A stretch of DNA of 28,373 nucleotides. Source: Bacteroidales bacterium. GTDB lineage: Bacteria; Bacteroidota; Bacteroidia; Bacteroidales; UBA932. The translations under genes and the position numbers were made by a program. Shown here one piece after another: positions 15,321 to 22,833 of this stretch (positions within the stretch are counted from its first letter, which is position 1; each line of letters opens with the position of its first letter). The stretch spans positions 1 to 28,373 of the forward strand of contig JAFUWW010000004.1 in assembly GCA_017471085.1 (NCBI GenBank), given 5' to 3'. The notes beneath the pieces were generated by a model. That model was not told the origin of the DNA. It did no database searches and was given only the letters and a program-made list of their open reading frames with translations.

Positions 15321-15794
15321 TTAGTCTTTCCCGGGCTTGCGCGCGGCATACATAATCTTGAGGGCGGAGCAGCGGCGCAGCTCCTGCTTCACATCGGAAA
15401 CGATACCCATACGGACATCTTCGTCAACACGCAGGTTAACGGTCATCAGGGACCGCTCTGCCTCGGACATGGCATCACGCTCGGAGGCGATGAAGTCACG
15501 GATGTCGGCGATCGTCTTGAAAGAATCGTTGAGCTGGATACGGGCATCGGTACCGTACATGGCCTGATATTGGCGGGTAGGGCTACCAATATTGATATTG
15601 GCGGTCAGGTCCTTTCTCTCCAGTTTGGCGACCTCGGAAGCTTCGGGGAGCTTCACGATAACCTTGTTCTCGGTTTCACGCATCTGCGTGGTCACCATGA
15701 AGAAGAACAGGAGCATGAACACGATATCGGAAAGGGAGTTGGACGATGCCTGGGGGACTTCCTTTTTATTTGTGGAACTTCCGAATTTTGACAT
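15321..15794 (-). CDS. exbD: ExbD/TolR family biopolymer transport protein (second copy)
   Basis: This is a proton-channel partner of ExbB, anchored in the inner membrane with a periplasmic domain. The 157 residues have a short cytoplasmic N-terminus and one membrane helix (about 22-38, SDIVFMLLFFFMVTT). The helix carries the conserved acidic residue D23 that takes part in proton transfer. The periplasmic domain (about 45-150) includes KVIVKLPEASEVAKL and MTVNLRVDEDVRMGIVSDVKQEL. It lies 15 bases downstream of the first exbD. Two different ExbD copies behind one ExbB suggest a mixed ExbD complex or division of labour. It is the last gene of the operon. Confidence 0.9.
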   Translation of the reverse strand: MSKFGSSTNKKEVPQASSNSLSDIVFMLLFFFMVTTQMRETENKVIVKLPEASEVAKLERKDLTANINIGSPTRQYQAMYGTDARIQLNDSFKTIADIRDFIASERDAMSEAERSLMTVNLRVDEDVRMGIVSDVKQELRRCSALKIMYAARKPGKD

Positions 15795-15809
15795 AATCTT
15801 TATCTCCTA

Positions 15810-16379
15810 TTATTTTTTACCGGTATCCTTAGGTTCTGCCTCGGAAATGTTCTGAGGAACAACCTTCTTTACAAGTTCCTGCTCGTCTTCGGTAAGCCTT
15901 GAGAACCGTTTGCCGTATTCCCTGTAGGAGAATTCGTCACGGAGCTCGTTCACTGCTTTCACCAGTTCGTTCTGCACTGCAATGTAGGCCTGGTAGCTGG
16001 TACCGCGGTCGTTCTGCAGGGAGATGACGCCCATGGATTTCATGTAGGTCTTACCGTCCACCTCTACCGGCTCCTTGTCGGGAAGGTTCGGGTCGTTGGT
16101 GGGGTTGGTGAGGAACTCTTTGATCTTTTCTTTCAGATACGAGATGTCCATGGCTTCGCTACCGGCAAACAACTTATCGGCAGAGTTGATTCTGACGATG
16201 ATGATGTTACGACGGTTGACCTTCTGATCCTGCTGAGGCTGGTTGGCGTCAGGGATCGGGGGAAGGCGACGCTGCAGACCGGACTGCTCACCCATGGTGG
16301 TTGTCATGAGGAAGTAGCAGAGCAGAAGGAATGCAATATCTGCCGTAGAACCGATTGCTTCAAATTTTCTTCTTGCCAT
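15810..16379 (-). CDS. exbD: ExbD/TolR family biopolymer transport protein (first copy)
   Basis: This 189-residue ExbD homologue has a very short N-terminus and one membrane helix (about 13-30, ADIAFLLLCYFLMTTT) with the conserved D14. A longer periplasmic part follows, with a P/Q/N-rich stretch (LPPIPDANQPQQDQKVNRRN). The C-terminus is lysine- and acid-rich. It is longer than the second copy mainly in this linker and tail. It lies 9 bases after the four-helix protein gene. Like its partner, it should couple the proton gradient to TonB-type proteins. Confidence 0.9.
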   Translation of the reverse strand: MARRKFEAIGSTADIAFLLLCYFLMTTTMGEQSGLQRRLPPIPDANQPQQDQKVNRRNIIIVRINSADKLFAGSEAMDISYLKEKIKEFLTNPTNDPNLPDKEPVEVDGKTYMKSMGVISLQNDRGTSYQAYIAVQNELVKAVNELRDEFSYREYGKRFSRLTEDEQELVKKVVPQNISEAEPKDTGKK

Positions 16380-16388
16380 GGTTGTTGT

Positions 16389-16838
16389 TTATTTTCTGTT
16401 GCGGATGGCCATGAACACTTCGCCCACGATGATGGAGAGGATTGCTGCTCCACCCACGAGGTATGCGAGGTTGAGGATGGTGTCTGTCATCTTGAGTTCA
16501 GTGGCGGTAGGCGGGGTAGCACCGGAGAAGCCGATAGCGGGCGAGCCCGGGGCGATGAGGTAGCAGATGCCGAAGAGGACAGCTGCAGCCACGACTGCGA
16601 TACCGATTTTGATGAGACCCTTGGGATTTGTGGTGGCCGTAATGTACAGGCCTACGCAAATCACAGCAAAGAGTGCGATGCCCAACATGATGTAGCCCCA
16701 GTAGAGGAGTACGTTGGTAGCAAAGCCATCATTGGCCTCGAATCCTGTAAGGAACCCCCAGACCAAGACAGCAACGCTGAGAATCATCAGCACCCACAGC
16801 AGGATCTTAAAGATTTTAGCGTATTTCTGTTTTTCCAT
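16389..16838 (-). CDS. Four-helix membrane protein of the ExbB-ExbD cluster, unknown function
   Basis: This 149-residue protein has four predicted membrane helices, at about 11-31, 43-67, 76-97 and 124-145. A short polar loop of G, P and T (about 98-118) separates helices 3 and 4. I know of no enzymatic motif. Its place between exbB and the two exbD genes, with gaps of 24 and 9 bases, is strong evidence for a role in assembly or function of the proton-driven complex. The arrangement fits clusters known in Bacteroidetes. It ends with a basic tail, AIRNRK. Confidence 0.8.
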   Translation of the reverse strand: MEKQKYAKIFKILLWVLMILSVAVLVWGFLTGFEANDGFATNVLLYWGYIMLGIALFAVICVGLYITATTNPKGLIKIGIAVVAAAVLFGICYLIAPGSPAIGFSGATPPTATELKMTDTILNLAYLVGGAAILSIIVGEVFMAIRNRK

Positions 16839-16862
16839 TGTATCTGGAATTAAAGGGGTTGA

Positions 16863-17657
16863 TTACTTCTTGTTGTATTTGACCATGGTGTCCACGAAGC
16901 GGATGGAAGAATCTTCCATATCGATGGACAGAGCGTCGATCTTTGCAATGATATAGTTGTAGAAGATCTGGAGAATCATAGCGACGATGAGACCGCCCAC
17001 AGTAGTGATGAGGGCCACCTTCATACCGCCGGCCACAACGTTCGGGGAAATATCACCGGCAGCCTGGATGGCGTCGAAGGCCTGGATCATACCGATAACG
17101 GTACCAAGGAATCCCAGGGACGGGGCGATGGAGATGAACAGACCAATCCAGCTGAGGCCGTTCTCCATGAGGCTCATCTGAACGCCGCCGTAGGAGACGA
17201 TGGTCTTTTCGACTACGTCAACGCCCTGATCGGCGCGGAGCAGACCCTGATAGAAGATGCTGGCCACAGGACCGCGGGTATTGCGGCAGACTTCCTTTGC
17301 TTTCTCGATACCGCCTTCTGCCAGAGCCTTCTCAACGTTGTTCAGAAGCTTGGTGGTGTTGGTCTTGGAGAAGGCCAGATAGAGGATACGCTCAATGGCG
17401 AGGGCCATACCAAGGATGAGGCAGATGATGATGAGGGACATGAAGCCTGCACCACCCTCAATGAACTTGGTCTTGAGAGCCTGGTGAAGGGGAACTTCCT
17501 CACCGGAGCCGGCGAACAGGTCTACGACCGGTTCAGCGTCGTCGGCGGCAACCTGCTGCGCAGCGGCAGGAGCGGCACCCTCTTCCTGAGCAGAAGCGAT
17601 GTTAGCAGTGAAAGTCATAAGACTGGCAACTGCCAAGAACATGAAAAACTTTTTCAT
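16863..17657 (-). CDS. exbB: MotA/TolQ/ExbB proton channel family protein
   Basis: This is the channel subunit that uses the proton gradient to energise TonB-dependent uptake. The 264 residues begin with a signal-like helix (1-23, ending ANIASAQ) and an A/E-rich segment. Three ExbB membrane segments follow, near 74-95 (FMSLIIICLILGMALAIE), 168-190 (IGLFISIAPSLGFLGTVIGM) and 209-232 (VALITTVGGLIVAMILQIF). The TVIG threonine in the second and the TT pair in the third are kept. The position of E. coli Glu176 appears to be Val (KVALITT in place of EALLAT), so the proton path may differ. Operon leader, 95 bases downstream of ansA. Confidence 0.9.
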   Translation of the reverse strand: MKKFFMFLAVASLMTFTANIASAQEEGAAPAAAQQVAADDAEPVVDLFAGSGEEVPLHQALKTKFIEGGAGFMSLIIICLILGMALAIERILYLAFSKTNTTKLLNNVEKALAEGGIEKAKEVCRNTRGPVASIFYQGLLRADQGVDVVEKTIVSYGGVQMSLMENGLSWIGLFISIAPSLGFLGTVIGMIQAFDAIQAAGDISPNVVAGGMKVALITTVGGLIVAMILQIFYNYIIAKIDALSIDMEDSSIRFVDTMVKYNKK

Positions 17658-17670
17658 AATCGTTTTTTGT

Positions 17671-17703
17671 GTTGTTAGTTATAAATTGATAGTTGTTAGT
17701 TAT
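17671..17703. repeat. 12-bp direct repeat upstream of exbB
   Basis: GTTGTTAGTTAT occurs at 17671-17682 and at 17692-17703, a spacing of 21 bases start to start, which is two helical turns. It lies 14 to 46 bases upstream of the exbB ATG and could be a tandem protein-binding site in the exbB promoter or leader. Confidence 0.6.
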
Positions 17704-17752
17704 TCCACATTTGGTCGTGCAATTTAGTAATAAAATTTCAAAACGCCAAAGA

Positions 17753-18784
17753 TTATTTGCTTATTTCGCCACAAAGGTCTTTCTCCAGCATGGTTTTCAC
17801 CCAGTTGTTGTTGTCGCTCCGGCCCATCAGGCAGAACAGTTTTCCGAGGGCGGCCTCCGTGGTGATGTCGCCTCCGGAGAGCACACCGGCGTGTTTGAGC
17901 GTGGCGCCCGTCGCATATAAATCCATGTTGACAGTGCCTGATTTACACTGTGTTACGTTCAGGAGAACTTTCCCTTGCCCGGCAGATTCCCGCACGATGT
18001 CCAGGAACCACTCCTTTGAAAGGGCGTTCCCGGAACCGTACGTTTCGATGATGACAGCCCTGGTCCCCGGGTCGCAGACCACCGACCGCATCACCTGCGG
18101 CGTCATGCCCGGATGGACCTTCAGAATGGAAACCCGGGTGTCCAGCCGGGTCTGTACCCGGAGCTGGGCGTCCCAGTAGACGGGCTTCCGGATCAGGTCC
18201 GTATTGTAGCGGATGCTGATGCCCGCCTCGGCCAGCGGCGGACAGTTGGGCGAGGCGAATGCGTTGAAGGCCTCGGCGCTGTATTTGGTGGACCGGTTGC
18301 CCCGGAGCAGCAGCGAATCGAAATAGATGGCCACTTCCGGCACGCGTGCATGCCCTTTCTCATCCTTGGCGGCAGCGATTTCCACGGCCGATATCAGGTT
18401 CTCCTTTCCGTCGGTGCGGGGTACGCCGATGGGCAGCTGGCTTCCCGTGAACACCACCGGTTTGGTCAGTCCTTCCAGCATGAAACTGAGGGTGGAGGCG
18501 CTATATGCCATGGTGTCGGTCCCGTGCAGGATCACGAACCCGTCGTACTCTTCATATTTTTCCAGAATCAGCTCCGAGAGGGAAACCCACAGCGACGGCT
18601 CGACGTCGGACGAGTCGATCAGCGGGTCGAAGGTGTACGAATCCAGCTGGACGTCAAACTTGTTCAGTTCCGGGACCTCCTCCTTGATCTGGCTGAAATC
18701 GAACGGCTTCAGCGTGCCGTCTGCGGGGTCTTCCTTCATGCCGATGGTGCCGCCGGTGTAAATAATCAGGATCGATGCTTTCAT
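17753..18784 (-). CDS. ansA: Type I L-asparaginase
   Basis: AnsA hydrolyses asparagine to aspartate and ammonia. The 343 residues lack a signal peptide, so it is the cytoplasmic type I enzyme. The first catalytic threonine motif is YTGGTIG (T13). The second is HGTDTM (87-92, with T89 and D90). Further conserved segments are FTGSQLPIG and RTDGKENL, and the C-terminal domain begins near LRVQTRLDTRVSILKVHPG. The start overlaps the tatD stop as ATGA. Order and overlaps suggest a dprA-tatD-ansA transcript, possibly reading on into exbB. Confidence 0.94.
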   Translation of the reverse strand: MKASILIIYTGGTIGMKEDPADGTLKPFDFSQIKEEVPELNKFDVQLDSYTFDPLIDSSDVEPSLWVSLSELILEKYEEYDGFVILHGTDTMAYSASTLSFMLEGLTKPVVFTGSQLPIGVPRTDGKENLISAVEIAAAKDEKGHARVPEVAIYFDSLLLRGNRSTKYSAEAFNAFASPNCPPLAEAGISIRYNTDLIRKPVYWDAQLRVQTRLDTRVSILKVHPGMTPQVMRSVVCDPGTRAVIIETYGSGNALSKEWFLDIVRESAGQGKVLLNVTQCKSGTVNMDLYATGATLKHAGVLSGGDITTEAALGKLFCLMGRSDNNNWVKTMLEKDLCGEISK

Positions 18785-19545
18785 AGTTGGAACAGCGTTT
18801 CTGCATTATGGGTGGTGGCCGATGCCACTTCTTCGACAGAGATTCCCTTTACCTCGGCCACTTTGGCGGCGATCAGGGGAAGATAGGCGCTCTCGTTCCG
18901 CTGCCCGCGGTGAGGCACGGGAGCCAGGTAGGGAGCGTCGGTTTCCAGGAGGATTTTTTCCAGGGGAATCCTTTCCAGGGTCTTTGCCAGCGAAGCATTC
19001 TTGAACGTGACCACTCCGCCGATGCCGACGGAGAAGTCACCGTACTTGTTGGCTCTCTCGAAAATCTCGTAACTGGCTGTAAAGCAGTGCAGGTTGCCCC
19101 TCAGGCCCAGATGGGCGCAGTCGGCCAGGATGGTGAAAAGGTCTTCCCAGGCGTCTCTCAGGTGGATGTTCACGGGGAGGTCCATCCGGGCGGCCATCTC
19201 CAACTGGATGCGGAGCACTTCCTGCTGCTCCCGGATGAACTCCCGCCCTTCGTGATAGTCCAGGCCGATTTCGCCGATGGCCACGATACCTTTATTCTTA
19301 TAAGGCTCCAGGGCGTCCAGTTCATCGCGCCAGGCCGCGTCCACCGAACCGGGATACAGGCCCAGCATGGGAAACAAGACTCCGGGATGGGCGTCGTTGA
19401 CGCGCCACAGGGCTTCCCGCTCGCGGGAGTCCACATCGGCCTGGATCATGCGGTCCACGCCGGCGTCCAGCGCCCTCTGCACGGCGGCTTCCGCGTCCGG
19501 GAGCAGCCACTCGTCGTAGAAATGGGTATGAGTGTCGATGAACAT
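18781..19545 (-). CDS. tatD: TatD family metal-dependent hydrolase
   Basis: TatD-family enzymes are metal-dependent nucleases with a TIM-barrel amidohydrolase fold, linked to DNA repair and to D-aminoacyl-tRNA turnover in relatives. From the ATG at 19545 the protein has 254 residues. The metal site is DTHTH at the N-terminus. EIGLDYHEG supplies the bridging glutamate. NIHLRDAWED and LHCFTAS supply histidines, and ETDAPYLAP the last aspartate. A longer frame to 19689 would overlap dprA and lacks similarity, so I reject it. A TAACTTTG element (19554-19561) overlapping the dprA stop could be an internal promoter. The stop overlaps ansA. Confidence 0.94.
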   Translation of the reverse strand: MFIDTHTHFYDEWLLPDAEAAVQRALDAGVDRMIQADVDSREREALWRVNDAHPGVLFPMLGLYPGSVDAAWRDELDALEPYKNKGIVAIGEIGLDYHEGREFIREQQEVLRIQLEMAARMDLPVNIHLRDAWEDLFTILADCAHLGLRGNLHCFTASYEIFERANKYGDFSVGIGGVVTFKNASLAKTLERIPLEKILLETDAPYLAPVPHRGQRNESAYLPLIAAKVAEVKGISVEEVASATTHNAETLFQL

Positions 19546-19558
19546 CCAAAGCACAAAG

Positions 19559-20695
19559 TTACATAAAATTCTTGGCAATTGAACACCTCTGCAGGAGGTC
19601 GGTCTCCACGATGCCGTCGCTTTCCAGGATGCCGGCCTGCTGGGCGACCTGGGAATACGTCCATCCCAGTTCGGCGGAGAGTTCGGCAAAGGCTGCCCCG
19701 CCCAGTTCCTGTACCTTCAGCGCCAGCGCCCGCAGCGGCGATTCCGCACCGTATCGTCGGACAAGAAGCACATCCAGCCCTTCTTTCTTCCGGCGGCGTC
19801 CCAGACCCAGCCCCAGGCGGGTCACCAAATCTTCCGGCGTGGTGATGATTTCCGCCATCTGGTTGCGGATGAGCGAGTTGCAGCCGGCCGACCGAATGTC
19901 GTCGGCCCTCCCGGGAAGGGCGAAGACGTCCCGGTTGTACTCGCAGGCATACCGGGCGGTCATCAGACTGCCCCCCTTGGTCTTGGATTCCACCACGATG
20001 ACGGCCCGGGAGAGTCCGGCGATAATCCGGTTCCGCCGGAGAAAATTCAGGGCGACGGGCGCCGTTCCCCGCGGATAGTCGGTGACCAGGGCGCATTCCG
20101 GGGTGCGGACAATCTCCGCCGCCAGTTCCGTGTGCTGCCAGGGATACACCTGTTCAATGCCCGTTGCCATTACGCCGATGGTGGGAAGCCCTGCCTCCAA
20201 GGCGCATTTATGGGCGATTCCGTCCGTCCCGAACGCAAGGCCGCTCACGATGACAGGGCGTACGGCGGCGTCGGAGAGGGCTTTTACAAGACGGATACAC
20301 CAGGCTTTTCCATAAGGACTTACGTCCCTGGTCCCCACGATGGCGACGGCCGGACGGAACCCGAACAGGGCGCCGGGCGGCGTACTGCCGTTCACATACA
20401 GGCCCAGGGGAGGGTCGTCGCACTCCAGCAGCAGGGCCGGATAGGCTTCGTTTTCCCGATCCAGGAACAGGAACCCGGCCTCCCGGATTTCCTGCAGCTC
20501 CTTCCTGGCCCATTCCAGCGCGTCGGGCGTGAGCTGTGCGGTGAGTTCCGGATGGGAGGGAAGCTCCGGCGGGCTTCCAGAGAACAGTTCCAGCGGCCCG
20601 CCGGCCTCTTCCACAAGGCCGGCCGCCAGCCGGGGATGATAGCCGAAAATACGGTTGAGCGCGCACCACGCGATGGTTCTTTCACTGGGCTCCAT
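19559..20695 (-). CDS. dprA: DNA-processing protein DprA
   Basis: DprA loads RecA onto incoming single-stranded DNA during natural transformation, but is found in many species with no known competence. From the ATG at 20695 it has 378 residues. An N-terminal SAM-like helical region is followed by the Rossmann-type core: AIVGTRDVSPYG, VSGLAFGTDGIAH (the usual Ile of SGLAxGID is Thr), TDYPRGTAPVALNFLRRNRIIAGLS and GGSLMTA. A C-terminal winged-helix domain of about 65 residues (FAELSAELGWTYSQVAQQAGILESDGIVE) closes the protein. An earlier start at 20740 would run through the queA terminator, which supports the chosen ATG. The gene is followed by tatD after 13 bases. Confidence 0.94.
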   Translation of the reverse strand: MEPSERTIAWCALNRIFGYHPRLAAGLVEEAGGPLELFSGSPPELPSHPELTAQLTPDALEWARKELQEIREAGFLFLDRENEAYPALLLECDDPPLGLYVNGSTPPGALFGFRPAVAIVGTRDVSPYGKAWCIRLVKALSDAAVRPVIVSGLAFGTDGIAHKCALEAGLPTIGVMATGIEQVYPWQHTELAAEIVRTPECALVTDYPRGTAPVALNFLRRNRIIAGLSRAVIVVESKTKGGSLMTARYACEYNRDVFALPGRADDIRSAGCNSLIRNQMAEIITTPEDLVTRLGLGLGRRRKKEGLDVLLVRRYGAESPLRALALKVQELGGAAFAELSAELGWTYSQVAQQAGILESDGIVETDLLQRCSIAKNFM

Positions 20696-20729
20696 AACTT
20701 TTTTGCGGCTAAGATAGGCAGCACAAATG

Positions 20730-20765
20730 AAAAACAGCACAACCTTCGTGCAGGATGTGCTGTTT
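20730..20765 (-). terminator. Intrinsic terminator of queA
   Basis: A perfect 10-bp stem pairs 20732-20741 (AAACAGCACA) with 20756-20765, with a small inner CCT/AGG pairing in the loop. On the minus strand it is followed by TTTTT. It begins 21 bases after the queA stop, directly upstream of dprA. Confidence 0.8.
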
Positions 20766-20785
20766 CGAACGAAATATTACGTGTT

Positions 20786-21838
20786 TCAACCGATTATCAG
20801 CAGGGCGTCGCCGTAAGGTCCGAACTTGTAGCCCTCTTCCAGGGCCGTTTCATAGGCATGCATCACATGCTTGTATCCGCCGAAAGCCGCCACGCACATG
20901 AGCATGGTAGACTGGGGAAGGTGAAAATTGGAGACGATGGCGTCCGGAACGGAGTACTGGTACGGAGGGAAGATGAACTTGTTGGTCCAGCCGTCATAGG
21001 CGTTCACCTCGTGGGTCGTGGTGACGTAAGTCTCCAGGCCCCTCATGACGGTGGTACCCACGGCCACGACCTTCTTTCCGCCGCGCTTGGCCTTGTTGAT
21101 GGCATCGGCCGCTTCCTGCGAGATGATCAGGCGTTCGGAATCCATCCGGTGCTTGGAGAGGTCTTCCACGTCTACCGTGCGGAACTGGCCGATGCCCATG
21201 TGCACGGTGATGAAAGTTTTCTCGATATCCTTCAGGATCATGCGGTTGAACAGTTCGCGGCTGAAGTGCAGGCCGGCGGCGGGAGCGCTTACGGCACCCT
21301 CGTTCTCGGCGAAGATGGTCTGGTAGTTTTCGGCATCTTCCGGAGTGACTTTTTCTTTCACCCACTCGGGTACATAAGGCTCTCCCAGTGCGAAAAGGGC
21401 CTGTTTGAAATCATCGTAGGGCCCGTCGAACAGGAACCGCAGGGTGCGGCCCCGGGAAGTGGTGTTGTCAATCACTTCCGCCACCATGGATTCGTCCTCT
21501 CCGAAATACAGTTTGTTGCCAATGCGGATTTTGCGGGCGGGATCCACAATTACATCCCACAGGCGCTGCTCCCGGTTCAGTTCGCGGAGCAGAAGCACCA
21601 TGATGTCGGCGCCGGTCTTTTCTTTCTTGCCGTACAGGCGGGCCGGGAATACCTTGGTATCGTTGAGGACGAAGGTGTCGCCTTTGCCGAAATAGTCGAT
21701 GATGTTCTTGAACTGGCGGTGGTCGATTTCACCGGTGTCTTTGTGAAGGACCATCATGCGGGCCTCATCCCTCCAGCGCGGAGGTTCCTGGGCGATCCGG
21801 TCCTTGGTCAGGTCGAAATTGAATTGGGAGAGTTTCAT
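20786..21838 (-). CDS. queA: S-adenosylmethionine:tRNA ribosyltransferase-isomerase QueA
   Basis: QueA transfers and isomerises the ribose of S-adenosylmethionine onto preQ1-modified tRNA, giving epoxyqueuosine at the wobble position. The 350-residue length is typical. It starts with the characteristic LSQFNFDLTKDRIAQEP. VLNDTKVFPARLYG follows, and the central region has APAAGLHFSRELF. The C-terminal region has VVAVGTTVMRGLET and the segment LPQSTMLMCVAAFGG. The start is the ATG at 21838, and a palindrome lies just upstream. It has its own terminator, so it is separate from dprA. Confidence 0.95.
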   Translation of the reverse strand: MKLSQFNFDLTKDRIAQEPPRWRDEARMMVLHKDTGEIDHRQFKNIIDYFGKGDTFVLNDTKVFPARLYGKKEKTGADIMVLLLRELNREQRLWDVIVDPARKIRIGNKLYFGEDESMVAEVIDNTTSRGRTLRFLFDGPYDDFKQALFALGEPYVPEWVKEKVTPEDAENYQTIFAENEGAVSAPAAGLHFSRELFNRMILKDIEKTFITVHMGIGQFRTVDVEDLSKHRMDSERLIISQEAADAINKAKRGGKKVVAVGTTVMRGLETYVTTTHEVNAYDGWTNKFIFPPYQYSVPDAIVSNFHLPQSTMLMCVAAFGGYKHVMHAYETALEEGYKFGPYGDALLIIG

Positions 21839-21839
21839 A

Positions 21840-21862
21840 CACGTGTAATAGTGATACTATTA
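21840..21862. promoter_or_regulatory. Palindromes just upstream of queA
   Basis: TAATAGT (21846-21852) and ACTATTA (21856-21862) form a perfect inverted repeat around GAT. The palindrome CACGTG (21840-21845) directly abuts it. Together they occupy the 2-24 bases before the queA ATG. They could be an operator or an RNA hairpin in the leader. I see no preQ1 riboswitch pattern. Confidence 0.55.
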
Positions 21863-21912
21863 ATATACGTCTGCCACGCGAAAAAAGTTTCAGCTGCCGA
21901 GAAGAAAAACCG

Positions 21913-22833
21913 TTATTTCCGGTTCAAGCCCTCCAGCCTTGCCTGGGCGGATGCGCGGTCTGTCTCCGTCTCCCCGTACTTGGCCATCATGGCCAGGTAC
22001 TTTTTCTCCAACTTGACATCTTTCTTGCTGCGGGACAGCAGGATACCGTTCCGGATGGCGGTAAGGTCGTCCGGATGCTTCTTGAGCACGGCGTCGAACT
22101 GTTTGGCGGCCTTCTTGTAATCTTTCTTGACCAGATAGTACGATCCCACATTGTCCATGAACAGGGGGTTGTCCTTGCTATATCGGAGCAGGTGTTCGGA
22201 CAGAGACTTGAACGCTTCCAGCGAAGCGTCGCTTCCAATGCGGAAAATGGTGGCGCAGTAGTCCTGCATGAAGGCTTCGAACTCGCTGTCCCCGATCTGA
22301 TCAATCTCATCGTACACCCAGGAGGGATGGCGGGTATAATGCTCGTCGGCAAGGGCTTTGAGCTGTTGGAGGGTCATGTCCGGACTCTCCTTTTCGTAGG
22401 AGAGCATGGCGTTTATTTTCAGGAAACGGTAGTCCAGCCGCCAGCTTTTCACGGCGATGGCCTGGTCGATGGCTTTGTTGGCCAGGGCGTACAGGTCGTC
22501 GTCATAGACGGTATCCTCGAAATAATTGCATTTTTTTCCGAGGGAGTCCGTCATCGGCAGGACAGGGTCCCTTCCCAGGTACTTGTCCTTCTCCAGCTGG
22601 ATGACCCGGGGCGTCTGACAGCGGGTGAAACAAAAGGCGAAGCGGGCCAGCATCTGCTGGTCGTCATCCGGGAAATCGGCCTCCCACTTGTCCAGGAGCG
22701 TTTCTACGCCCACACCGGCGGCGCCTACGCGTTCCACCAGGTTGTTGTAGCGGCGGACATAGTCCTGTTTGTCCTGCTGGGCCATGGCGGGCAGCGAGCA
22801 GCAGAGGGCGGCAATGATCAGGAATCTTTTCAT
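21913..22833 (-). CDS. Secreted TPR-like protein, unknown function
   Basis: This 306-residue protein starts with a signal peptide (MKRFLIIAALCCSLPAMAQQ, cleavage after about 18-19). The rest is helical and charged. The last 80 residues fit TPR repeats: LFMDNVGSYYLVKKDYKKAAKQFDAVLKKHPDDLTAIRNGIL. It probably acts as a periplasmic protein-protein scaffold, but no partner is evident. Its start overlaps the stop of the rRNA methyltransferase gene as ATGA, so it is in that operon. There is no clear terminator before queA, which follows after 74 bases. Confidence 0.82.
   Translation of the reverse strand: MKRFLIIAALCCSLPAMAQQDKQDYVRRYNNLVERVGAAGVGVETLLDKWEADFPDDDQQMLARFAFCFTRCQTPRVIQLEKDKYLGRDPVLPMTDSLGKKCNYFEDTVYDDDLYALANKAIDQAIAVKSWRLDYRFLKINAMLSYEKESPDMTLQQLKALADEHYTRHPSWVYDEIDQIGDSEFEAFMQDYCATIFRIGSDASLEAFKSLSEHLLRYSKDNPLFMDNVGSYYLVKKDYKKAAKQFDAVLKKHPDDLTAIRNGILLSRSKKDVKLEKKYLAMMAKYGETETDRASAQARLEGLNRK

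Noticed and set aside
20696..20740. N-terminal extension of DprA
   Set aside because: It would overlap the queA terminator hairpin and adds a stretch with no family similarity.
20132..22120. Long plus-strand open frame opposite queA and dprA
   Set aside because: It crosses two well-supported minus-strand genes and their terminator and shows no motif.
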